64,000 nucleotides of DNA from Vibrio tubiashii ATCC 19109. Lineage in GTDB: Bacteria > Pseudomonadota > Gammaproteobacteria > Enterobacterales > Vibrionaceae. The stretch spans positions 744,001 through 808,000 of the forward strand of contig NZ_CP009355.1 of NCBI RefSeq assembly GCF_000772105.1. Direction: 5' to 3'. The notes under the pieces are model-generated. The model saw only the letters and a list, made by a program, of their open reading frames with translations, had not been told where the DNA came from and did not search any database. The position numbers and the translations under genes are program-made. Of this stretch, positions 8,890 through 15,755 are shown one piece after another (within the stretch, counting starts at the first letter, position 1; each line of letters begins with the position of its first letter).

Positions 8890-8998
8890 AATGTTAAAAA
8901 CTTGTTGTAATTATTTTCTGGCGCTAGAGTATTCAAGGCTTAAAGAAAGATGTTTTAAACACAAAGTAGAGGAACGAGTTGTTAATAAATTGTTCAAC

Positions 8999-9015
8999 TG
9001 TTCCAAATTGGTACA
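8999..9015. promoter_or_regulatory. Palindromic operator, probable activator site
   Basis: TGTTCCAAATTGGTACA is a near-perfect palindrome. Its left half CTGTTCCAA (8998-9006) recurs as the exact inverse TTGGAACAG at 9032-9040. The sites lie about 140-170 bases upstream of the predicted sigma-54 start, a normal enhancer distance, and just before the activator gene, which they may also autoregulate. Confidence 0.55.
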
Positions 9016-9042
9016 ACTCAAGTGTTCAAAGTTGGAACAGGT

Positions 9043-10806
9043 ATGGAACTACAGACAACCAAATCTGGAGACTGGCTTGCCTCTTCTTGGCAAAGAAGCT
9101 CAAATGCAGGTTTAAGACAAATTAAAAAACCGGATGACATTAATGTTTCAAACGCTTTACTCAAGGAGCGACGTTACAACGCCCAAGGCGTCATTGAAGC
9201 GGTCAAACAATGTGCATTGCCTCTGTTCAATCAAGTTATGTCTCGTAGCGAAAGTCGCTTGATATTAACTGACTCTGAAGGTGTGATACTTGCCAGTTGG
9301 GGGCAGGAGAAGTTTCGAGAGAAATTGATGTCAATCGCCCTCGAGTCGGGCACCTGTTGGCAGGAGAAATGGAAAGGCACCAATGCGATCGGAACCGCTC
9401 TTTTTGAACAAAAAGCGGTTTCCATTATCGGAGAACAGCACTTTATAAAACAGCACAGATTTATTAGTTGCTCTGCCAGTCCTCTGTTCAATCATCTAGG
9501 TGAGTTGGTTGGGATTCTTGATATTACGAGCGAGCAAGCCAAACATGATGTGACAACGCAACTTTTGGTGCAAAACATGGTTCAGTTAGTGGAAAACTAC
9601 ATGCTGACTCAAATTCCAGGAGGATCACTGCAAATTAACTTGGCCCATAACGAATCGGTGTTAAAAAGTGGCTGGCAAGGGATAGTGATTGCGGATGAGA
9701 ATGGTCATGTAGTTGCCCATAACCAAGTGGCGACCCAATTAATTGATCAGGCCTCTTTGGTGGGTGAACATTTCGAGAATTTACTCCGACAACCTCTACA
9801 AAACCAGTTTGTTTTTGAAAAGAAAAGCATTGGCAAATCACCTTCCGCTAAGAAATGGATCAGTGCCGCCAGCGACTTGCATTACGGAGACGATAAGGTG
9901 GAGCAGGCTTGGCAACAGGCCAACAAGGTCATGGGTTGCGATATCAGTCTGTTGATCTTAGGTGAAACCGGGGTGGGAAAGGGTGAGTTTGTTAAAGCAC
10001 TGCATAAGCACAGCAGTCGTCGTAGCGAGCCCTTGGTTACCGTGAACTGTGGTGCATTACCGAAAGATTTAATCGAGTCGGAGTTGTTTGGCCATGCCCC
10101 AGGTGCATTTACTGGTGCCAACAAGCAAGGTTACAGTGGGCGTGTAAGACAAGCCGATAAGGGGATCTTGTTCCTTGATGAGATAGGGGAGATGCCGCTT
10201 GAGGCTCAATGTCGCTTGTTATCGGTATTGCAAGATAAAGTCGTGATGCCGGTGGGATCTGCCCAATCTCACCATGTTGATATTCAGGTTATCGCGGCAA
10301 CGCATCAAGATCTAAATTTTTTGGTTTCTCAAGGTAAGTTCAGGCAAGACTTATATTATCGACTCAATGGATTGGTGGTGACGTTACCGTCTTTGTATGA
10401 ACGCCAAGATAAGCTCGCCTTGATTCACGCTATTCACAACAAGTATCAGCAGAATAATCAAATGCTTTCGAGTGAGCTGACAAGCGCACTGATGAATTAT
10501 CGTTGGCCAGGTAATCTCAGAGAACTCGACAACCTAGTAAAAGTCGCGAGCTTAATCGCCAGTGATACCCACGAAATAGGTATAGAACATCTGCCCGCAC
10601 ATTTTTCACAGCCTTTGCAAGGTTTGCAGCCCAGTGCAAAAAATGATGAAGAGGTATCCGATCTAAAGTCGACGCTTAATGCCACCTTGATTGATACCTA
10701 TCACACTCACAATGGCAATGTCAGCAAAGTATCTCGCGCGCTTGGCATTAGCCGTAATACGGTGTATCGCAAACTTAAAGCCTTAGGGCTAATGAATGCT
10801 AAATGA
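9043..10806 (+). CDS. Sigma-54-dependent activator, AcoR/DhaR type
   Basis: Enhancer-binding protein of about 587 aa. It has an N-terminal GAF sensor region with the family hallmark KGTNAIGTAL, a PAS-like middle region (about 205-265), and an AAA+ sigma-54 interaction domain with Walker A GETGVGKGE (about 306), the GAFTGA sigma-54 loop (about 355) and Walker B ILFLDEIGEM. A C-terminal Fis-type helix-turn-helix (NVSKVSRALGISRNTVYRK) completes it. I prefer the ATG at 9043; a GTG at 9022 is in frame but lacks a better ribosome site. The divergent aldehyde dehydrogenase gene with a sigma-54 promoter is the likely target. The 3' end overlaps the convergent VOC gene by 8 bases. Confidence 0.9.
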   Translation: MELQTTKSGDWLASSWQRSSNAGLRQIKKPDDINVSNALLKERRYNAQGVIEAVKQCALPLFNQVMSRSESRLILTDSEGVILASWGQEKFREKLMSIALESGTCWQEKWKGTNAIGTALFEQKAVSIIGEQHFIKQHRFISCSASPLFNHLGELVGILDITSEQAKHDVTTQLLVQNMVQLVENYMLTQIPGGSLQINLAHNESVLKSGWQGIVIADENGHVVAHNQVATQLIDQASLVGEHFENLLRQPLQNQFVFEKKSIGKSPSAKKWISAASDLHYGDDKVEQAWQQANKVMGCDISLLILGETGVGKGEFVKALHKHSSRRSEPLVTVNCGALPKDLIESELFGHAPGAFTGANKQGYSGRVRQADKGILFLDEIGEMPLEAQCRLLSVLQDKVVMPVGSAQSHHVDIQVIAATHQDLNFLVSQGKFRQDLYYRLNGLVVTLPSLYERQDKLALIHAIHNKYQQNNQMLSSELTSALMNYRWPGNLRELDNLVKVASLIASDTHEIGIEHLPAHFSQPLQGLQPSAKNDEEVSDLKSTLNATLIDTYHTHNGNVSKVSRALGISRNTVYRKLKALGLMNAK

Positions 10807-11203
10807 TATTTTGGTGCGAGATATCTGGATGATATAGCGGTTGAATAACATGGCCTTCAGGATCTTTGCAGTGAAAGCTCCGTGCGCCATCACTATGATC
10901 GTGAGGCTCATCCAAGACTGGCACTCCTCGATCTAACATAAACTCGTACCAATGATGGAGTTCATCTTTGGTTCTGACGATAAAACCAAAATGATCGACG
11001 CTTATCGGTGAGCAAACTCGTTGAGACTGCGCACGTCCAAGCGACAAGTTATCACAGCCATTGGTTAGGTAAACGAGGTTATCGTTGGCTCTTCTTAGGA
11101 CGCTCATCCCCATAATTTCTGTGTAAAAAGCTTCACACTCCTCATATTTTTGAACAACCAGTGCGATATGTCTAATGCCACTGAATGGTGTTGGTCTGTC
11201 CAT
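10799..11203 (-). CDS. VOC family protein (glyoxalase-like)
   Basis: Cytoplasmic protein of 134 aa with one vicinal-oxygen-chelate domain in two beta-alpha-beta-beta-beta modules: IRHIALVVQKYEECEAFYTEIMG at the start, with metal-ligand His in RHIAL, and VDHFGFIVRTKDEL opening the second module; the C-terminal KDPEGHVIQPLYH matches the DPEGN/H signature. Members include glyoxalase I, dioxygenases and fosfomycin-type resistance proteins; the substrate is unknown. It diverges from an ABM monooxygenase gene and shares its control region, which holds a GntR-type palindrome. Confidence 0.85.
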   Translation of the reverse strand: MDRPTPFSGIRHIALVVQKYEECEAFYTEIMGMSVLRRANDNLVYLTNGCDNLSLGRAQSQRVCSPISVDHFGFIVRTKDELHHWYEFMLDRGVPVLDEPHDHSDGARSFHCKDPEGHVIQPLYHPDISHQNII

Positions 11204-11235
11204 ACTTTATTCCTTTGTATATTATCCTTTCTGTT

Positions 11236-11247
11236 ATTGTATACAAT
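11236..11247. promoter_or_regulatory. GntR-type palindrome ATTGTATACAAT
   Basis: Perfect 12-bp palindrome in the divergent promoter between the VOC and ABM genes. The core GTATAC fits the consensus of FadR/FCD-subfamily GntR regulators. The same TTGTATACAAT recurs at 11408-11418 inside the ABM coding region. Confidence 0.55.
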
Positions 11248-11303
11248 TAAACTATTGTGGTACAACTATGAGTAGAACCAAACTCAAGGAGGGTAAAGCC
11301 TTT

Positions 11304-11609
11304 ATGTACAGTATTATTGTGAGCAATCGAGTCAAACAGGGTCGCGAAGAAGACTACATATCTATAATGGGAAGAAATGCTCGTTGTTCAGTGGAGAATG
11401 AAGATGGTTGTATACAATTTGATGTATTGAAGGATATTAATGATCCTCAGCTGTTTCATTTGTACGAGATTTACCAAAGCCAACAAGCGTTGGCTATACA
11501 TAAGCAAACCCAGCACTATTTATTAAGTCGAGAGCAACTCGCTGATATAGTCATAGAGCAATCTGTACTGCGCGCTGATGTGTTGGCGACAAATTCTAAA
11601 AAAAGCTAG
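11304..11609 (+). CDS. Antibiotic biosynthesis monooxygenase (ABM) domain protein
   Basis: Small dimeric alpha/beta-barrel protein of 101 aa when started at the ATG at 11304, which has the strong ribosome site AAGGAGGG; an in-frame upstream ATG at 11268 would add residues not typical of the family. MYSIIVSNRVKQGREEDYI opens the fold, NARCSVENEDGCIQFDVL and HLYEIYQSQQAL are the usual ABM strands. Members act as quinol monooxygenases (YgiN) or signal-degrading isomerases (LsrG). It is followed closely by a YtoQ gene, so the two are probably cotranscribed. The coding region contains a copy of the promoter palindrome at 11408-11418. Confidence 0.8.
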   Translation: MYSIIVSNRVKQGREEDYISIMGRNARCSVENEDGCIQFDVLKDINDPQLFHLYEIYQSQQALAIHKQTQHYLLSREQLADIVIEQSVLRADVLATNSKKS

Positions 11610-11623
11610 AAGGGAGCAAGCAA

Positions 11624-12067
11624 ATGATTTGGAAAGTTTACCTAAGTGGGGAAATACACTCCGATTGGCGAGAGCGCATAATAGAAGGCATTAAGAAGTT
11701 GGAACTGAATATAGAGTTCTACTCAGCGAATACTGACCATGAGTCAAGCGATGCCGCTGGAGATCTGTTACGACAGAACGAATCAGGCTTTTGGCGTGAT
11801 CATCAGTCTTCTAAGGTCAATGCTATTCGCACGTCCACTTTGATCAAGCAATGTGATATTGGTGTAGTACGTTTCGGCGAAAAGTATCGTCAGTGGAATG
11901 CAGCGTTCGATGCGGGCATGCTATCAGCGCTCGATAAGCCTTACATTACTTTACATGATGAGTCACTGATTCACCCTCTTAAAGAAGTCGACGCAGCGGC
12001 AATGGCATGGGCAGAATCACCAGAACAGGTTGTTGAGCTGCTAAAGTACGTTGTTCAATCCAACTAG
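11624..12067 (+). CDS. YtoQ family protein
   Basis: Cytoplasmic protein of 147 aa beginning MIWKVYLSGEIHSDWR, with LIKQCDIGVVRFGEKYRQWNA and DAGMLSALDKPYITLH. These segments match the YtoQ family, which resembles the nucleoside 2-deoxyribosyltransferase fold (a short GEIHSDWR loop and a DAGMLSAL loop at the supposed binding site). No activity has been established that I know of. It lies 14 bases downstream of the ABM gene and ends in a clear terminator. Confidence 0.85.
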   Translation: MIWKVYLSGEIHSDWRERIIEGIKKLELNIEFYSANTDHESSDAAGDLLRQNESGFWRDHQSSKVNAIRTSTLIKQCDIGVVRFGEKYRQWNAAFDAGMLSALDKPYITLHDESLIHPLKEVDAAAMAWAESPEQVVELLKYVVQSN

Positions 12068-12093
12068 TTATAGATCAACCATCTCGCAAACAG

Positions 12094-12118
12094 CACCACC
12101 TAAAAGGTGGTGTTTTTT
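12094..12118 (+). terminator. Terminator after ytoQ-like gene
   Basis: Perfect 8-bp stem CACCACCT/AGGTGGTG (12094-12101 with 12105-12112), loop AAA, then six T. Confidence 0.9.
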
Positions 12119-12282
12119 ACATGCCTAACAAAATTAACTCGATAAAGTCAAAATTACGTTTATTTCAAATAAGTCAATCATAATTGTTGAAACAAGTATT
12201 TATTAACCATAAATTCTTATGTTTGATAATCTAACATCTCAAGTCTAATAATTGAGAAGCTCCCCATACCTTATTTTTTTGA

Positions 12283-12400
12283 ATCAAAAGTGCGACTTTC
12301 TACGAATTAAATAGTGGTTGTGATAATAAAAACACAATGTTCTTTGAGTGGGTTTTATACAACTTTAGAACTTATTTTGTTTATCAAAAATGAGACTTTA
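12283..12400 (+). repeat. Two imperfect direct repeats exactly 100 bp apart in the EPS promoter region
   Basis: ATCAAAAGTGCGACTTTC (12283-12300) and ATCAAAAATGAGACTTTA (12383-12400) match at 15 of 18 bases; similarity continues a few bases upstream through T runs. They sit in the 400-base AT-rich gap before the EPS operon and could be binding sites for its regulator. An inverted repeat GCTTTTA/TAAAAGC lies further down at 12433-12455. I found no gene in 12119-12506. Confidence 0.5.
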
Positions 12401-12511
12401 CTTTCAGTGCTTATCCAATTAAAAATAAACCCGCTTTTATTTATGATGTAAAAGCTATACGTAGAAAACAACTGTTTAATAACTCAATAATCCTGAGATC
12501 TACGTCTTGGG

Positions 12512-12522
12512 AGTAGTAGCGT
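12512..12522 (+). promoter_or_regulatory. ops-like RfaH recruitment element
   Basis: AGTAGTAGCGT matches the ops consensus GGCGGTAGCGT at 8 of 11 positions, with the functional GTAGCGT part intact. It stands in the leader at the head of a 20-kb EPS operon, the normal place for ops, where RfaH loads to suppress termination. Confidence 0.5.
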
Positions 12523-12530
12523 ACCGAAAT

Positions 12531-13940
12531 ATGGATATGACCACGCAAAGTAAAGTTAAATTCGGAGAGGAAGAGTCTAGTGCTCTCTATCGAATAATTG
12601 ATGGATTTGTAATTATAATTTTCCTCCTTGCAGTATCCACAATTTATTTAGGTGATTTTTCGAAAATTTATACTATTTCAGGCTTAGTCTCAGCTTTGCT
12701 TTTTGTGTTTTTTGCCGAACAATCCGGTTTGTACCGATATAATGGTGTATTTGTTCAGCGTCATGAATTTAAGAATATTATCAGTGCATGGCTTCAAACA
12801 CTGCTTGTACTGTTGTTGTTTGCGTTCTTTACCAAATGGACGGAAGTCCACTCCAGAGTAGTAATCACCACTTGGATGCTTGCCACACCCGCATTGTTGA
12901 TTTCCAGTCGCCTAGTTGGAAACTCTCTTATCCGTGCACATTACAAAAAACACCAATATAAGCAAAAAGCGATTATTGTCGGTGTTTCAAATGCAGGCAT
13001 TCGCTTAGCGCATGATATGGCAAATGACAAATCGTCTAACCTTGATTTTGTGGGGTTTTATGATGATAGAGAGCCAAGTCGCCTTGCAAAGGATGGCCTT
13101 AGTAAGCCGATTTTGGGATCGATTAAAGATTCGGTCGAGAAGGCAAAAAAACGCGAGATTCGCCATGTTTACATTGCATTACCAATGGGTGAAGTTCAGC
13201 GCGTAAAAGACGTCGTGAAAATGTTTTCTGATACCACGGCAAGAGTCTATCTGATACCCGACATTTATACCTATGAGCTAATGCAGGCCCGTTGGCGCAC
13301 GATTGGCAATAGCCCAACAATTAGTGTTCAAGATACTCCATTTTATGGTCTAGCCAGTGTTGTAAAACGCGCAGAAGATATTTTGTTAGCGAGCATTATT
13401 ACTTTTCTAATTAGCCCCATTTTATTGATGGTTGCAATTGGGGTTAAGTTGTCTGGTCCAGGTCCAATTATTTTTAAGCAAATGCGTTATGGATTGGATG
13501 GGGCGGCGATTAAGGTTTGGAAGTTTCGCTCGATGAGTACTACGGATAATGGCAACGTCGTAAAGCAAGCAACGAAAAATGATCCAAGAGTCACCAAGTT
13601 TGGAGCATTTATTCGAAAAACGTCTCTCGATGAGTTGCCTCAATTTATTAATGTCATTCAAGGTCGAATGTCAATTGTTGGTCCAAGACCACATGCCGTT
13701 GCACATAACGAAGAATATCGACAAATAGTCGATAAATATATGCTTCGACACAAGGTAAAACCAGGAATTACAGGTTTGGCTCAGATCAGTGGTTATCGAG
13801 GCGAAACCGATACGTTAGAGAAAATGGAAAAACGAGTAGAGTATGATCTCAAATATATTCAAAGCTGGAGCCTGGGCCTAGATTTGAGAATCATCTTTTT
13901 AACAATATTCAAAGGCTTTATTGGAAAAACGGCATATTAA
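12531..13940 (+). CDS. Exopolysaccharide initiating phosphoglycosyltransferase (VpsL/WcaJ type)
   Basis: Polytopic membrane enzyme of about 469 aa that moves a sugar-1-phosphate from a UDP-sugar to undecaprenyl phosphate, the first step of repeat-unit synthesis. Four hydrophobic N-terminal segments (to about 120), a Rossmann-like CoA-binding-type domain (KQKAIIVGVSNAGIRLA onward), a re-entrant helix near DILLASIITFLIS, and the C-terminal catalytic bacterial-transferase domain with KVWKFRSMS, RKTSLDELPQFINVI, IVGPRPH and KPGITGLAQISGYRG are all visible. I chose ATG 12531; TTG 12507 is in frame but overlaps the ops-like element, and ATG 12537 is another option. The ribosome site is poor for all. 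It heads the EPS operon, as VpsL does in Vibrio vps-II type loci. Confidence 0.92.
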   Translation: MDMTTQSKVKFGEEESSALYRIIDGFVIIIFLLAVSTIYLGDFSKIYTISGLVSALLFVFFAEQSGLYRYNGVFVQRHEFKNIISAWLQTLLVLLLFAFFTKWTEVHSRVVITTWMLATPALLISSRLVGNSLIRAHYKKHQYKQKAIIVGVSNAGIRLAHDMANDKSSNLDFVGFYDDREPSRLAKDGLSKPILGSIKDSVEKAKKREIRHVYIALPMGEVQRVKDVVKMFSDTTARVYLIPDIYTYELMQARWRTIGNSPTISVQDTPFYGLASVVKRAEDILLASIITFLISPILLMVAIGVKLSGPGPIIFKQMRYGLDGAAIKVWKFRSMSTTDNGNVVKQATKNDPRVTKFGAFIRKTSLDELPQFINVIQGRMSIVGPRPHAVAHNEEYRQIVDKYMLRHKVKPGITGLAQISGYRGETDTLEKMEKRVEYDLKYIQSWSLGLDLRIIFLTIFKGFIGKTAY

Positions 13941-13949
13941 GGATTTACG

Positions 13950-15185
13950 ATGAAACTTGGGAATTCAGCAATTTTATTTACAGTGCTGTCTGGCTGTGTC
14001 TGCTATGCCGTATCTGCTTCAGAAGAACGTGGTTATGTGACGGACTCCGGTATTCGAGTCACTCCATTATTTGAAAGTAGTCTAGAACACAATGACAACA
14101 TTGGTCGCTTCTCTAGTAACCAACGTTCAGAGTCTTCAGGCATCTTGGTTTTAGAGCCCGGTATTGCTTTAGAATCGGATCGTGGTGGGAACGAGCATTT
14201 AGTGGCTTATCAGATCTCGTCTGGGACTTACTTTGACAGTAGTGATGATAACTTTCTAGATCATAAGTTCGTTACCAATAACTTTATTAGGCTTAATGCT
14301 AAGCACGGTGTTTCATTCAATTACAACCTGCTCTTTTTACATGAAGAACGCGGTACTGGGCTTAGCGCCGGTGACACATTAGCAACGATCGTTACTGACC
14401 CAGTTGAGTACGTGATCAACGATGTCAACAGCACTTATGTATACGGCAGTGAGGGGGCTCAAGGGCGACTCGAACTTTCTCTGGGGTATTTAGACCGTAG
14501 TTATAAGAACTACCGCGAAATCAGCGACCCAAATCTGTCGCAATTAAGTACTAAGTATAAAGATTTTGATGAAGTGAGTGGTGGTGGTGCGTTTTACTAT
14601 CGCGCGATGCCAGCAACTCAAGCCTTGTTTGAAATCGAGTTGGTTCAGCGTAGCTATGATTTACTCGACCCTTCGACTAATCGCTCTCAAGATAGCTTAG
14701 ATCACTTCTACATGGTCGGTTCTAAGTGGGATATCTCCGGTAAAACCACCGGTAAGCTCCGTTTAGGTCTTCAAAACAAAGATTATGAAGACTCGCAAAA
14801 AGATCAGTTTACCGGATTTAGCTGGGATGTGGATTTGCAGTGGAATCCTTTAGAGCATTCAGAAGTGACGCTATTGGGGGGGCAGCGAGCTCGCGATCCA
14901 GATCAAGGCAGCAACTATGTGAAAGACATGTTCCTATCTTCGGGTTGGAAGCACTACTGGCAAAGTAACATCTACAGCGATGTTGAGTTAACGCTTAGAA
15001 ATAGTGATTATTCAAGCTCTAACCGAGATGACGATTTCTACTCTAACAGGTTGGCACTCGGTTACACCTTTAATGATATTACGGATTTGGTTTTAGGTTG
15101 GGAGTATGAACGTGTCAACTCAACCATCAATGAAAATAGTTACAAGCAGAACATCTGGTTCATGTCTGTAAACTTAGTCCTGTAA
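13950..15185 (+). CDS. Outer-membrane beta-barrel protein of EPS locus (VpsM-like)
   Basis: Exported protein of 411 aa: signal peptide (about 1-22, ending AVSA), then a mature part rich in alternating hydrophobic strands, aromatic girdle residues and Tyr/Asp/Ser turns. The C-terminus is a typical last strand (NIWFMSVNLVL). This is the BBP2-type barrel often found between the initiating transferase and the Wza homologue in Vibrio EPS operons. It could form or shape the outer-membrane exit for the polymer, since the Wza homologue next door is short and lacks an obvious membrane-spanning helix; that division of labour is inferred. Good ribosome site AAGGA; 9 bases after the previous gene. Confidence 0.85.
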   Translation: MKLGNSAILFTVLSGCVCYAVSASEERGYVTDSGIRVTPLFESSLEHNDNIGRFSSNQRSESSGILVLEPGIALESDRGGNEHLVAYQISSGTYFDSSDDNFLDHKFVTNNFIRLNAKHGVSFNYNLLFLHEERGTGLSAGDTLATIVTDPVEYVINDVNSTYVYGSEGAQGRLELSLGYLDRSYKNYREISDPNLSQLSTKYKDFDEVSGGGAFYYRAMPATQALFEIELVQRSYDLLDPSTNRSQDSLDHFYMVGSKWDISGKTTGKLRLGLQNKDYEDSQKDQFTGFSWDVDLQWNPLEHSEVTLLGGQRARDPDQGSNYVKDMFLSSGWKHYWQSNIYSDVELTLRNSDYSSSNRDDDFYSNRLALGYTFNDITDLVLGWEYERVNSTINENSYKQNIWFMSVNLVL

Positions 15186-15213
15186 TCGCAGCAAGATATT
15201 GAGGATATTTAAA

Positions 15214-15744
15214 GTGAAATTGAGGCTTCAAACCTTTCTTTTGTTGGTCGTCATGCTGTTTAGTTTACAAGCTGTCGCATTCCAAGGAACGTACAAACTG
15301 GGTGCAGGAGATAAAATCCAGATCTCCGTATATGGTGAGGATGACTTATCCATTAAAGAGCTTTACATCAACAACAGTGGGAGTTTTGACTACCCATACT
15401 TAGGTCAATTGAAAGCAATTGGTAAGACTCCCGAGCAGCTTAAGCAGGAAATCTATAGCGGTCTAAAAGGTGATTACCTTATCTCACCAAAAGTACGCGT
15501 ATCTGTGGTTGGATTTAGAAGCATTTATGTGAATGGAGAAGTGAAGAAACCTGGTGGCTATGAATATCAGCCAGGACTGACTGTAGATAAAGCGATCGCA
15601 CTCGCAGGTGGATTTACTGATAGAGCGGCTAGGAACAAAGTATTTGTTTCAAAAGCTGGTGAAGACGATACGAAGAATAAAGCAAAGCTCTCTTCATCCG
15701 TCTTACCTGGTGACATTATCGTCATTGAGCAAAGTTTCTTTTAG
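15214..15744 (+). CDS. Short Wza-type polysaccharide export protein (VpsN-like)
   Basis: Periplasmic/outer-membrane export protein of about 176 aa. Start chosen at GTG 15214 with GAGG nine bases upstream; a TTG at 15199 is also in frame. A signal peptide (to QAVAFQG) precedes a Poly_export domain (YKLGAGDKIQISVYGEDDLS ... ISPKVRVSVV) and one SLBB domain (VNGEVKKPGGYEYQPGLTVDKAIALAGGF). No lipobox Cys and no C-terminal amphipathic helix are visible, and it is half the length of E. coli Wza. It therefore probably forms a periplasmic ring that works with the adjacent outer-membrane barrel and Wzc. Confidence 0.88.
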   Translation: MKLRLQTFLLLVVMLFSLQAVAFQGTYKLGAGDKIQISVYGEDDLSIKELYINNSGSFDYPYLGQLKAIGKTPEQLKQEIYSGLKGDYLISPKVRVSVVGFRSIYVNGEVKKPGGYEYQPGLTVDKAIALAGGFTDRAARNKVFVSKAGEDDTKNKAKLSSSVLPGDIIVIEQSFF

Positions 15745-15755
15745 CCCTGTTTAAG

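Noticed and set aside
12338..12394. 18-codon leader peptide in the EPS upstream region
   Set aside because: No ribosome site and no regulatory residue pattern; such short frames are expected by chance.
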